DNA from: DASZBX01 sp035943635 | Lineage (GTDB): Bacteria > Actinomycetota > Actinomycetes > Streptomycetales > Catenulisporaceae | Direction: 5' to 3' | DNA length: 64,000 bases | Assembly: GCA_035943635.1 (NCBI GenBank) | Contig: DASZBX010000033.1 | Coordinates: forward strand, 1 to 64,000 | In this document: positions 1 to 7,808 of the stretch, in pieces | Numbering within the stretch: the stretch's first letter is position 1 | How the letters are laid out: each line of letters starts with the position of its first letter | The notes under the pieces: generated by a model | The model's input: only the letters and a program-made list of their open reading frames with translations | Databases searched by the model: none | Told to the model about the DNA's origin: nothing | Made by a program: the position numbers and the translations under genes

Positions 1-739
1 GGCTGGGGCTGTGTCGGATCGGGATCCTCGGTGGCCCAGGCGGATCGTAGACTGCCGCGCCGGGCAGGTCCTGTCAACTCCCGCACCCGAGCTCAGCCGA
101 GGCGAGCAGACCGCCCAAAGTACCTGGCCCGGGTTGATTGGGCCTGTCCGGTGTGGCAGGCTCCGGGCCGACTGGGGCGCCGAGGAGCCCGGTTCGACAC
201 ACCACAAAAGGTAACCCACATCCCAGCGCAAGAGACCTACGGGCCGGTGGATCCTTGGAGTCCGGCCCGCCGGAGGCACAGTAGTCAACGCAAGACAAAC
301 AAGGCGGCTGGTCCCATCACCCTCCGGCACCCAGCCCAGCTCGTTCGCTATAGATAAAGCTGGCTATCCGGCTTGCCCCAGCCTGCCCCGCTTGGCCCCG
401 CCCGACTCCGTCCGGCGTGCCCGGCCACCCTGACCCAGCTGGCTTGGCGCGGCCGGGCCCGGATTCGGTTCGGCCTGTTCGCTGATCGATGAACTCATCT
501 CGGATTGGCTATGTCATTGCCCCGCCCGCCCTGCTGCCCGGCGGCGACTGCTCGGCCGTCCGTCCGACTTTACTCAGCTGACCGTTCAGCCGCTCGCCCA
601 ACCGCTCGCCCGATTCCGCCCGGTCCCGCCCGGCTCTGGCTTGCAATGGCGTCTTTGCGGTGGCGTCTCTTGTTCAGCTGGGCTGGCGCCCGCCCCGATC
701 CATCCGATCCGAGCCCCTCCCATGCGATCCCAAAAGAAA
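1..739. other. Gene-free left end
   Basis: I see no convincing gene here. The open frames are antisense or out-of-frame stretches with no recognisable domain and no good ribosome binding site. From about 360 to 740 the plus strand is strikingly C-rich, with repeated short runs of CCCCG and CCGCTCGCC. The region lies downstream of the MFS gene that is read leftward, so it may be spacer or the decayed end of another gene beyond the window. Confidence 0.5.
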
Positions 740-776
740 ATGCTGCGGGCCGCGCTCGGAGCGCGACCCACAGCAT
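731..776 (-). terminator. Intrinsic terminator of the marR-MFS operon
   Basis: On the minus strand, ATGCTG at one end pairs with CAGCAT at the other, with GGG/CCC and GCGC/GCGC pairs inside. The stem is followed by the T-rich tail ATTTTCTTTTGG. It lies about 25 bp past the MFS stop codon and is the clearest Rho-independent terminator at this end of the window. Confidence 0.75.
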
Positions 777-798
777 GCGTTACCGCTCTACCGAAACC

Positions 799-2451
799 TC
801 AGTGCATAGCCGGAGCGGCCGCGATGTCGGCGAACTCACTATCGTCTTCACCCTGCGCCGGGCTGCTGCCTGCTGCAGGGCCGTTAGAGCGGAGCGACAC
901 CTGCTTGAGGAACAGGCTGAGCACGAATGCGACGGCCATGATGACTGCGGCGGTGGCGAACACGACCGACATCGCTTCGACGAACGAGTGCAGTACGGCG
1001 TACTCGATACCCGGGTTCTTGACGTCCAGGGCGGCGAGCTGGGATTTGGTCAGGTTCGACAGGTCGCTGGACGATCCGGCCGACGGCTTGCCCTGGGTGG
1101 CCTGGGCCATGTAGTGGGTGAGCCGGTTGGTCAGGATGGCGCCGAAGATCGCGGTGCCGAAGGAGCTGCCCATGTTCCGGAAGAACAGGTTCGCCGAGGT
1201 GCCGGTGCCGATGTCCTTGAACGGCAGGGCGTTCTGCACTGCCAGGGTGAGGACCGGCATGACCAGGCCGAGGCCGACGCCCAGGATGAACATGTAGATG
1301 CTGCGCTCGAGCGCCCCGGTCTGCAGGGTGATCCGAGAGAGCAGGAACATGCCGACGACCGACAGTGCGGTGCCCGCGATCGGGAACGGACGGTACTTGC
1401 CCATCTTGGTGATCAGCTTGCCGGCGATGATCGAGGCGGGCATGATGCCGGCCATCATCGGCAGGATCGCCAGGCCGGCCTTGGTCGGGCTGTACCCGAC
1501 GACCAGCTGGAGGTAGTAGGACAGGTAGATCAGCGAGCCCATCATGGTCAGACCGACCACGAAGGCCATCGCGTTCGAGACGCTGAAGACCGGGTTGCGG
1601 AACAGCGGCATCGGCAGCAGCGGCTCGCTGGCGAGCTTGAACTCCCAGCCGATGAAGGCCAGGACCAGCACCGCGCCGACGACGAACAGGCTGATGATGA
1701 CGGACGAACCCCAGGCGTACTGCCCGTTGCTGCCCAGCTGGGCGGCGAGCAGCAGGGCGCAGGCGCCCGCGACGACCAGGGCGGCGCCGGTGTAGTCGAT
1801 CTTGTGCTTGCGGTTGTCGCCCTTCACGTGCAGCACGATCGAGATGACCACGAGGGCCGCGAGGCCGATCGGCAGGTTCACGTAGAAGATGAAGCGCCAG
1901 CCGGACACGCCGAACAGCTTCGCCTGGTCGGTGAAGAAGCCGCCGATCAGCGGGCCGATCACCATGGCCAGCATGAACACGCCGCCGAAGTAGCCCTGGT
2001 ACTTGCCCCGCTCGCGGGGGGAGACCACGGAACCGATGATGGTGAAGGTCAGCGCCATCAGACCGCCGCCGCCGAGGCCCTGCAGGGCACGGAAGCCGAT
2101 CAGCTCGCTCATGTTCTGGGACATGCCGCACAGCGCCGAGCCGAGCAGGAACAGCCCGATCGCGAACATGTAGATCTTCTTGGGCCCGTAGAGGTCCGCG
2201 AGCTTCCCGTAGATCGGGGTGACCGCCGTGGACGACAGCAGGTAGGCGGTGACCACCCATGGCATCTGCGAGGTGCCGTTGACCGGGTTCAGGTCGCGCA
2301 CGATGGTCAGCAGCGCGGTCGACACGATGGTCTGGTCCAGCGCGGCAAGCATCAGACCGAGCATCAGGCCGCTGAAGACGACCATGATCTGCCGGTGTGT
2401 CATCCCGTTGTCAGAGAGCGCGGGCGGCGCTTCCGCTATGGAATCACTCAT
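799..2451 (-). CDS. MFS drug exporter, EmrB/QacA (DHA2) type
   Basis: A 550-residue integral membrane transporter with about 14 predicted membrane spans, expected to pump small toxic compounds out using the proton gradient. Visible signs are the LDQTIVSTALLTI motif in the first span (DHA2 motif D1), a GKLADLYGPKK loop after span 2, and the late RNMGSSFGTAIFG segment. The chosen ATG at 2451 has an ideal AAGGAGG 10 nt upstream and overlaps the upstream marR stop by 4 bp (ATGA), so translation is probably coupled. An in-frame start 207 bp further up would run inside marR and is rejected. The substrate cannot be told from sequence; the upstream MarR protein is the likely repressor. Confidence 0.93.
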   Translation of the reverse strand: MSDSIAEAPPALSDNGMTHRQIMVVFSGLMLGLMLAALDQTIVSTALLTIVRDLNPVNGTSQMPWVVTAYLLSSTAVTPIYGKLADLYGPKKIYMFAIGLFLLGSALCGMSQNMSELIGFRALQGLGGGGLMALTFTIIGSVVSPRERGKYQGYFGGVFMLAMVIGPLIGGFFTDQAKLFGVSGWRFIFYVNLPIGLAALVVISIVLHVKGDNRKHKIDYTGAALVVAGACALLLAAQLGSNGQYAWGSSVIISLFVVGAVLVLAFIGWEFKLASEPLLPMPLFRNPVFSVSNAMAFVVGLTMMGSLIYLSYYLQLVVGYSPTKAGLAILPMMAGIMPASIIAGKLITKMGKYRPFPIAGTALSVVGMFLLSRITLQTGALERSIYMFILGVGLGLVMPVLTLAVQNALPFKDIGTGTSANLFFRNMGSSFGTAIFGAILTNRLTHYMAQATQGKPSAGSSSDLSNLTKSQLAALDVKNPGIEYAVLHSFVEAMSVVFATAAVIMAVAFVLSLFLKQVSLRSNGPAAGSSPAQGEDDSEFADIAAAPAMH

Positions 2452-2996
2452 TTCTGTGATCCTCCTTTTTCGTGAATGTGCAAAGTGTTCAATGCGGCGA
2501 GATGGGTCTCGCGCACCTCGCCGGAACTCGGGATGACCATCTGCTCGGCGACGCCGAGGTCCGCACTGAACTGGCGGCTGAGTCGGGTGAGTTCGGCTAT
2601 GTCGGGGTCGGACCAGGCGGAGAGGCGCTCCTCGAGCACGCTCATCCGCTCGTTCCACATGTATTCGATCTTGTCGATGCCCGACTCGGTCAGGGCCAGC
2701 CGGTGCGCCCGGCGGTCCTCCGGGTCGGCGATCTTGGCGACCAGTCCCTCGGACTCCAGCTGCCGGGCGTGCCGGCTGACCGTGGAGATGTCGAGCATGC
2801 AGGTGCCGGCCAGGTCGGACGGCCGGATCGGCCCGCAGCGGTAGAGGGTGGACAGGATCGCGCGGGCGCCGTTGTCGCTCTCCCCGGGGCTCTTCACCGT
2901 CCGCAGCGCCTGCACGAGGCCGCCGACGGCCTGCAGGAGTGTGGAGATGTCGGCGTGGTCGCTGTCGTGTCCGTGGTGCTCATGGGCTGGTATCAC
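2448..2996 (-). CDS. MarR-family transcriptional regulator
   Basis: A 182-residue winged-helix repressor. The DNA-binding part lies at about residues 50-105, including the recognition helix region CMLDISTVSRHARQLES followed by the wing DPEDRRAHRLALTESG, a MarR hallmark. The GTG start at 2996 follows a GAGGAGG sequence. It is the first gene of a two-gene operon with the MFS exporter, the usual arrangement for a ligand-responsive efflux repressor. It probably binds the repeats at 3069-3115 in its own promoter. The N-terminus is His-rich (HEHHGHDSDH), which could bind metal, but that is only a guess. Confidence 0.9.
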   Translation of the reverse strand: MIPAHEHHGHDSDHADISTLLQAVGGLVQALRTVKSPGESDNGARAILSTLYRCGPIRPSDLAGTCMLDISTVSRHARQLESEGLVAKIADPEDRRAHRLALTESGIDKIEYMWNERMSVLEERLSAWSDPDIAELTRLSRQFSADLGVAEQMVIPSSGEVRETHLAALNTLHIHEKGGSQK

Positions 2997-3068
2997 TGCG
3001 ACCTCCTCGGGTGTGAGTCGAAAGTTTTCGGGTGCGTAGGCCGCCAGATACCTGGAAAGTACTTACTG

Positions 3069-3115
3069 GTTGCTTGCGCTCTACAACTATATGGGTAGTT
3101 GCTTGCGCTCTGCAA
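3069..3115 (-). promoter_or_regulatory. marR promoter inside two direct repeats
   Basis: Two 18-nt copies of GTTGCTTGCGCTCT(A/G)CAA lie at 3069-3086 and 3098-3115, differing at one base. The first is also a partial palindrome, GTTG-N11-CAAC. On the minus strand a promoter fits exactly between and over them: -35 TTGCAG at 3110-3115, an 18-bp spacer, and -10 TATAGT at 3086-3091. A repressor bound to either copy would block RNA polymerase. MarR autoregulation is inferred. Confidence 0.72.
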
Positions 3116-3270
3116 ATAGATTCGAGGTTTCTGTGAGATCGTTATCTCGTCGTGGCCTTGGTGGGTTTGCCGCCCGTTCGACCACCGCCTGAGCCGCCAC
3201 CCGGACGGCGCACGGGGCGCGCCCGGGCGGGTTCGGAAGCGGGCGGGAAACGGTCCGGTATGTTCTGGCC

Positions 3271-3276
3271 TAGCCT
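3271..3276 (+). promoter_or_regulatory. -10 box of a likely leaderless ilvA transcript
   Basis: TAGCCT sits 6 nt before the ATG of the threonine ammonia-lyase and there is no purine-rich ribosome binding site. In actinobacteria this spacing usually means transcription starts at the A of the start codon. Confidence 0.6.
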
Positions 3277-3282
3277 TGGGCC

Positions 3283-4524
3283 ATGTCGCAAACGACGCCG
3301 ATCAACGCGGCCGCTCCCAGCCCAGTGACCCTGGCCGACGTGCGGGCCGCCCGGGAGATACTCGCCGACGTCAGCCGCACCACGCCGCTGGCCTGGTCCC
3401 GTCCCCTGTCCGACCAGCTCGAAGGGGAGGTCTGGTTCAAGTGCGAGAACCTCCAGCGGGCCGGGTCCTTCAAACTGCGCGGCGCCTACGTGCGCATCCA
3501 CAATCTGTCCGAGCAGGAGCGCTCGCGCGGAGTCGTCGCCGCGAGCGCCGGCAACCACGCGCAGGGCGTCGCGCTCGCGGCGAGCCTGCACGGCGCCGAG
3601 TCCATCGTGTTCATGCCCGATGGCGCGCCGCTGCCGAAGATCGCCGCGACCGAGTCCTACGGCGCGCAGGTCCGGTTCGGCGGCCCGACCGTGGACGACG
3701 CGCTCGTGGCCGCGCAGCGGTACGCGCAGGAGACCGGCGCCGCGTTCATCCACCCGTTCGACCATCCGGACGTGGTGGCCGGCCAGGGCACGGTCGCGCT
3801 CGAGATCCTCGAACAGTGTCCGCAGGTCAAGACGATCCTGGTCGGCACGGGCGGCGGCGGGCTGCTGGCCGGGATCGCGGCCGTGGTGGCCGAGCTGCGC
3901 CCGGACGTCGAGGTGGTCGGGGTGCAGGCCGCGTCCGCCGCGGCCTACCCGCTCTCGCTCGCGGCCGGACGGCCGACCCAGCTGGGCGGCTACTCCACGA
4001 TGGCCGACGGGATCGCCGTCGGCCGCCCGGGGGACGTGCCGTTCGAGATCGTGCACCGGCTGGGCATCCCGGTCGTGACGGTGTCCGAGGAGGCGATCTC
4101 CCGCGCGGTGCTGACGCTGCTGGAACGCAACAAGCTGGTCGTCGAGCCGGCCGGCGCGGTCGGCGTCGCGGCGCTGATCGAGCAGGCCAGAGTGGTCGAG
4201 ACGCCGGTCGTCGCGGTGCTGTCGGGCGGGAACGTGGACCCGCTGCTGTTGCTGCGCCTGATCCGGCACGGTCTGACCGCGGCCGGAAGGTTCCTGTCGC
4301 TTCGGCTGAGGCTCAAGGACCGGCCGGGCATCCTGGCCCAGTTGCTCGGGGAACTGGCCGCGGTGGACGCGAACGTGGTCGACGTCGAGCACGGGCGGAC
4401 GCTGGCCGGCCTCGGCATCGGCGAGGTGGAGGTGGCGGTCACGGTCGAGACGAGAGGCCCGGTGCACGCGAAGGAAGTGCTGAGCCGACTGACGGCGGCC
4501 GGGTACGTACCGACCGAGCACTGA
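3283..4524 (+). CDS. ilvA: Threonine ammonia-lyase
   Basis: A 413-residue cytoplasmic PLP enzyme that deaminates threonine to 2-oxobutanoate, the entry to isoleucine synthesis. The PLP lysine is K64 in GSFKLRG; SAGNHAQG at 88-95 and the phosphate-binding glycine loop GTGGGG at 188-193 are intact. A C-terminal ACT domain (about 336-413, beginning near SLRLRLKDRPGILAQ) suggests feedback control. It has one ACT domain, as in the short actinobacterial form, and lacks the twin-ACT tail of E. coli IlvA. It is monocistronic; the next gene is 400 bp away. A purely catabolic role cannot be excluded. Confidence 0.93.
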   Translation: MSQTTPINAAAPSPVTLADVRAAREILADVSRTTPLAWSRPLSDQLEGEVWFKCENLQRAGSFKLRGAYVRIHNLSEQERSRGVVAASAGNHAQGVALAASLHGAESIVFMPDGAPLPKIAATESYGAQVRFGGPTVDDALVAAQRYAQETGAAFIHPFDHPDVVAGQGTVALEILEQCPQVKTILVGTGGGGLLAGIAAVVAELRPDVEVVGVQAASAAAYPLSLAAGRPTQLGGYSTMADGIAVGRPGDVPFEIVHRLGIPVVTVSEEAISRAVLTLLERNKLVVEPAGAVGVAALIEQARVVETPVVAVLSGGNVDPLLLLRLIRHGLTAAGRFLSLRLRLKDRPGILAQLLGELAAVDANVVDVEHGRTLAGLGIGEVEVAVTVETRGPVHAKEVLSRLTAAGYVPTEH

Positions 4525-4543
4525 AACCCTGAGGCTCGGGCAT

Positions 4544-4587
4544 CGAGTACTCGAAAACTACCGAGTACTACCGACTACTCGAGTAGT
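4544..4587. repeat. Cluster of short palindromes after ilvA
   Basis: CGAGTACTCG (4544-4553) and the 14-bp perfect palindrome ACTACTCGAGTAGT (4574-4587) flank a further GAGTACTAC unit. The cluster begins 19 bp after the ilvA stop. It has no T-run, so it does not look like a simple terminator; protein-binding sites are possible. Confidence 0.45.
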
Positions 4588-4696
4588 AAGGTCCGGGCGG
4601 CAGATGACTCCAACCGCCCCCCGGACACCTCGGGAGCCCCTGGACGCTCCCAGCCACCCGAAAGACGACTTCTACGCCGGAGCACCGGCGCAGCAC

Positions 4697-4914
4697 CTAG
4701 ACGAGTTGTTCCGGATTCTGCCGCGGCGAAACGTCTGATCGGCGGCGCCTGGCCGCACGCCGCGGCCGACCGCAGACGACAAAGGTATGCGGTTGACCGC
4801 GGCGCACGCCCAGCCACCACCGCTGAGCCGTTTCGCCGTGCGCACTCAACCGTCAGGTCAGCGCACCTACCGGCAACTCGGCTCAGGCGCCGGAATCCGG
4901 AACAACTCGTCTAG
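4697..4914. repeat. Inverted-repeat element, copy A
   Basis: The ends are perfect 22-bp inverted repeats (4697-4718 and 4893-4914), starting with CTAG and reading into TTGTTCCGGATTC. Inside, a second long imperfect palindrome runs from CGGCGAAACG at 4724 to the matching CGTTTCGCCG near 4829-4838, folding around about 4775-4787. A diverged copy with the same 26-bp spacing from CTAGA to GCGGCGAAACG lies at 42256. The CTAG ends match the YTAR target of IS5-type elements, so a non-autonomous insertion (MITE) is one reading. No transposase is present. Confidence 0.75.
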
Positions 4915-4917
4915 ACT
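4912..4917 (+). promoter_or_regulatory. -10 box at the edge of repeat element A
   Basis: TAGACT lies 8 nt before the ATG at 4926. Its first three bases are the end of the element's right inverted repeat, so the element appears to supply part of the downstream gene's promoter. Confidence 0.5.
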
Positions 4918-4925
4918 TCCCGGTC

Positions 4926-5582
4926 ATGACCTCCTGGGAGACCGTCTCCAACCTGGCCACCGCAAGCGGCACCCTGATCCTCGCGGTGGCCACCTTCTCC
5001 TCGATCCGGCTGGCGAACCGCTCGGCCCGCGCGGCCGAGCAGACCGTGCAGGCCACCGAGCGGTCGGTGCTGGCGGGGCTGCGGCCGGTCATCGTGCCGT
5101 CCCGGATGGACGACCGCGCCGAGAAGATCATCTGGGTGGACGGGCACCGGACCGTGGTCCAGGGCGGCTGCGGGTACGCGGTGATCGAGGACGGCTCGCT
5201 CTACCTGGCCATGTCGCTGCGCAACGTCAACGCCGGGCTCGGGGTGCTGCAGGGCTGGGACCCGTTCTGGGAACGGCGCCTGGCCCACGACCCGCACGCC
5301 GATCCCGAGAAGTTCCGTTCGCAGAGCCGCGACCTGTACATCCCGGCCGGAGATGTGAGCTTCTGGCATGCCGCCATACGCGACACCGACGACCCGGATT
5401 TCGAACCTCTGTGCAGCGCGGTCAAGGAACGCCAGCCGATCGGGATCGACCTGCTCTACACCGACCTCGAAGGCGGGCAGCGCACGATCTCCCGGTTCGC
5501 GCTGCATCCGGCCGAGGCGGACGAGCGCTGGGTGCTGACCGTCAGCCGGCACTGGAACCTGGACCGGCCCGATCCCCGGTGA
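4926..5582 (+). CDS. Membrane-anchored protein of unknown function
   Basis: A 218-residue protein. Residues about 6-28 (VSNLATASGTLILAVATFSS) form one membrane segment, followed by a short Arg/Ala/Glu-rich helix and a soluble domain with many aromatic residues. I do not recognise a catalytic motif. Similar one-span proteins with an N-terminal ANRSARAAEQT-like helix are common, unnamed proteins in Streptomyces. The ATG has no ribosome binding site; a TAGACT box 8 nt upstream suggests a leaderless message. It stands alone between repeat element A and a convergent small gene. Confidence 0.75.
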   Translation: MTSWETVSNLATASGTLILAVATFSSIRLANRSARAAEQTVQATERSVLAGLRPVIVPSRMDDRAEKIIWVDGHRTVVQGGCGYAVIEDGSLYLAMSLRNVNAGLGVLQGWDPFWERRLAHDPHADPEKFRSQSRDLYIPAGDVSFWHAAIRDTDDPDFEPLCSAVKERQPIGIDLLYTDLEGGQRTISRFALHPAEADERWVLTVSRHWNLDRPDPR

Positions 5583-5634
5583 GCCCGTTCGGCCCTGTGA
5601 AGTCGGCCGATCCGGCTGGCCGCGGCCTGATCCG

Positions 5635-5907
5635 TCACTCTTCCGCAGGCACCGACCGGCGCGGGCGCGCGGGCGGGACGACCTTCGCGGCCACCACCGA
5701 ATCCGTCGCGACCACGACCGACTCGCCGTCCTTGCGGCGCACCACAACTGCCGCCTCGTCACAAGAGAGCAGCTCACCGAGCACATCGCTCAGGGATTCG
5801 CCGTACGATCCGTGGTCGGCGGGGGCCAGACGGTAGCGCACCACGACCCGCGATCCCACATCGTGTGCGCTGATGCGCAGTGGACCCGGTGTTGCGATAC
5901 TTTCCAA
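5635..5907 (-). CDS. Stand-alone SH3-like domain protein (acetyltransferase N-terminal type)
   Basis: A 90-residue protein matching in character the N-terminal SH3-like domain found on actinobacterial GNAT acetyltransferases of the Rv0428c type: GSRVVVRYRL, then DVLGELL, then VVVRRKDGESVVVATDSVVAAKVVPP. In relatives this domain continues into an acetyltransferase beside fdxA. Here the frame stops right after the domain and no GNAT domain follows in any frame. The start is a TTG at 5907 behind AGGAAAGGG. It is divergent from fdxA, about 110 bp apart. Either a domain lost its enzyme or this is a genuine small binding protein. Confidence 0.7.
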   Translation of the reverse strand: MESIATPGPLRISAHDVGSRVVVRYRLAPADHGSYGESLSDVLGELLSCDEAAVVVRRKDGESVVVATDSVVAAKVVPPARPRRSVPAEE

Positions 5908-6017
5908 GGGGCGTCCCTTTCCTGGATCGTGCGTACATAAGCGATACTAGGTCTGTACGCCCGCCGAGCGCGCGCGCCGGTATGAAAGCAACGGATGCCC
6001 ACCAGGAGGACCAGGAC

Positions 6018-6350
6018 GTGACGTACGTCATCGCGCAGCCCTGTGTTGATGTCAAGGACAAGGCCTGTATCGAGGAATGCCCGGTCGACTGTATTTATGA
6101 AGGCGAGCGTTCGCTCTACATTCACCCGGACGAGTGCGTCGACTGTGGTGCTTGTGAGCCGGTCTGCCCGGTCGAGGCCATCTTCTACGAGGACGACACG
6201 CCTGAGCAGTGGAAAGACTTCTACAAGGCGAACGTCGAATTCTTCGAGGACCTCGGCTCGCCCGGCGGTGCGGCCAAGATGGGCCTGATCCAGAAGGACC
6301 ACCCGGTGATCATGGCCCTGCCGCTCCAGGTCCAAGACGGAAGCCACTGA
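6018..6350 (+). CDS. fdxA: Seven-iron ferredoxin
   Basis: A 110-residue soluble electron carrier. Cysteines C9, C17, C21, C25 and C40, C43, C46, C50 follow the FdxA pattern: C-x7-C-x3-C for the 3Fe-4S cluster, and CVDCGACEPVCP for the 4Fe-4S cluster. The usual C-terminal extension (EQWKDFYKANVEFF) is present. The GTG at 6018 has AGGAGGA 7 nt upstream; a longer in-frame extension to 5880 is rejected. The dapC start follows the stop by 4 bp, so the two are co-transcribed, as in most Streptomyces-like genomes. Its redox partner is not identified here. Confidence 0.95.
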   Translation: MTYVIAQPCVDVKDKACIEECPVDCIYEGERSLYIHPDECVDCGACEPVCPVEAIFYEDDTPEQWKDFYKANVEFFEDLGSPGGAAKMGLIQKDHPVIMALPLQVQDGSH

Positions 6351-6354
6351 TCCG

Positions 6355-7518
6355 GTGCCCCTGCCCGTGCGCACCGGCCCGTCCGCCCGGCTGCCGGAGT
6401 TCCCCTGGGACCGGCTCACCGCGTACGCCCGCAAGGCGGACGCCCACCCGGACGGCCGGGTGGACCTGTCGGTGGGCACGCCGGTGGACCCGACTCCGGA
6501 AACGGTCAGCCGAGCGCTGGCCGCGTCGGCGCAGTGGCCCGGCTATCCGACCACGCACGGGACCGCGCGGCTGCGCGGCTCGGCGGTCGGCTGGCTGCGG
6601 CGCACCCTGGGCGTCAGCGTGGACCCGGCGGCGATCCTGCCCGCGATCGGCTCCAAGGAGCTCGTCGCCGGACTGCCGCAGCTGCTCGGCCTCGGCGCCG
6701 GGGACCGGGTGGTGTACCCCAGCCCGGCCTACCCGACCTACGAGATCGGCGCGCTGCTGTCCGGCGCCGAGCCTGTGCCGGCCGGTGATGCGATGCTGCC
6801 CGGAATCGGGAGCGACGGCGGCCGGACCGGCCTGATCGACCCGAGCGGCGTCAGGCTGGTGTGGCTGAACTCGCCGGGCAACCCGCACGGCCGGGTGCTG
6901 TCCGCCGCCGCGCTGCGCGAACTGGTCGCCTGGGCTCGGGAGATCGGCGCGATCGTGGTCTCGGACGAGTGCTACGTCACTCTCGGCTGGGAGGGGGAGG
7001 AACCGGTCTCGGTCCTACACCCCTCGGTCTGCGGGGACTCGCACGAAGGCGTGCTGGCGCTGTACTCCTTGTCGAAGCGGTCGAACCTGGCCGGGTACCG
7101 GGCCGCGTTCCTGGCCGGGGATCCGGCGCTGATCAGCGAACTGCTCGGGGTGCGCAAGCACAGCGGGATGATGATGCCGGGGCCGATCCAGGACGCGATG
7201 GCTGCCGCGCTCGACGACGACGAGCACGCTGCGGTGCAGAAGGAGCTCTACCGGGGGCGGCGGACCGTTCTGCGGTCGGCGCTGGAAGACTCCGGGTTCC
7301 GGATCGACCACTCCGAGGCGGGCCTGTACCTCTGGGCCTCGCGGCAGGTCGGCGGGACGGCCGAGGAGTGCTGGAGCACGCTGGACTACCTGGCCGGGCT
7401 GGGGATCCTCGGCGCGCCGGGCGAGTTCTACGGACCGGGCGGCGAGCACCACGTGCGGCTCGCGCTCACCGCGACCGACGAACGGATCGCCGCGGCCGCA
7501 GCACGCCTGCGCGGCTGA
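6355..7518 (+). CDS. dapC: Succinyldiaminopimelate transaminase
   Basis: A 387-residue class I/II PLP aminotransferase. The PLP lysine is K241 in SLSKRSNLAGYR; D205 (SDECY) and N176 (NSPGNPHG) are the expected cofactor contacts. It converts N-succinyl-2-amino-6-oxopimelate to N-succinyl-LL-diaminopimelate, feeding peptidoglycan and lysine. The position right after fdxA is the conserved actinobacterial place for dapC. The start is a GTG 4 bp after the fdxA stop. dapD and dapE lie 3.6 kb downstream, separated by an envelope-protein island read from the opposite strand. Confidence 0.92.
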   Translation: MPLPVRTGPSARLPEFPWDRLTAYARKADAHPDGRVDLSVGTPVDPTPETVSRALAASAQWPGYPTTHGTARLRGSAVGWLRRTLGVSVDPAAILPAIGSKELVAGLPQLLGLGAGDRVVYPSPAYPTYEIGALLSGAEPVPAGDAMLPGIGSDGGRTGLIDPSGVRLVWLNSPGNPHGRVLSAAALRELVAWAREIGAIVVSDECYVTLGWEGEEPVSVLHPSVCGDSHEGVLALYSLSKRSNLAGYRAAFLAGDPALISELLGVRKHSGMMMPGPIQDAMAAALDDDEHAAVQKELYRGRRTVLRSALEDSGFRIDHSEAGLYLWASRQVGGTAEECWSTLDYLAGLGILGAPGEFYGPGGEHHVRLALTATDERIAAAAARLRG

Positions 7519-7534
7519 GGAATAGTCCGCATTT

Positions 7535-7696
7535 AGAGTGTGCGCGGAATGGGGTGCCTCCCTGGGCGGTTCAGGACCGAGCATGGCGGTGCCATGGGCG
7601 TCGGCGCATACTTTTTCGTCTGTAACGTCGCCCACGGCGCTGCCAGGCGATGTGTCATCAACCTCCCAGGGAGGCACCCCACTCCGCGCACACTCT
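7535..7696. repeat. 162-bp element with 32-bp inverted ends
   Basis: 7535-7566 and 7665-7696 are inverted copies matching at 31 of 32 bases, containing GGGGTGCCTCCCTGGG. Pairing continues inward for GGTT after one mismatch. About 98 bp lie between, themselves partly self-complementary. There is no transposase and no clear target duplication. It could be a MITE or a long hairpin RNA between convergent genes. Confidence 0.7.
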
Positions 7697-7706
7697 TCGT
7701 ACTACA

Positions 7707-7743
7707 ACGTTCAGGGAGCACTCGTGGAGTGCTCCCTGAACGT
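7707..7743. terminator. Bidirectional hairpin between dapC and the secreted repeat protein
   Basis: A 17-bp perfect stem (7707-7723 with 7727-7743), built on GTTCAGGGAGCACTC and its complement with a 3-nt loop. It lies between two convergent genes, and the plus side is followed by GGTTTCGG. Most likely it terminates both transcripts. Confidence 0.65.
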
Positions 7744-7808
7744 GGTTTCGGTGCTTCTACCCGCTGATCAAGCTGCGCGCCCGGCGACCGCTGCGGGCGG
7801 GCGGGACC

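Noticed and set aside
181..215. GGTTCGACACACCAC, like a tRNA T-arm and 3' end
   Set aside because: No acceptor, D-arm or anticodon arm can be formed around it.
505..2475. Very long open frame on the plus strand opposite the MFS gene
   Set aside because: It is the GC-rich antisense shadow of a clear MFS transporter, has no domains and is dominated by Asp/Gly/His/Arg repeats.
7536..7700. Reading the 7535-7696 repeats as a CRISPR or insertion-sequence end
   Set aside because: There are only two copies in inverted order, no spacers and no transposase gene.
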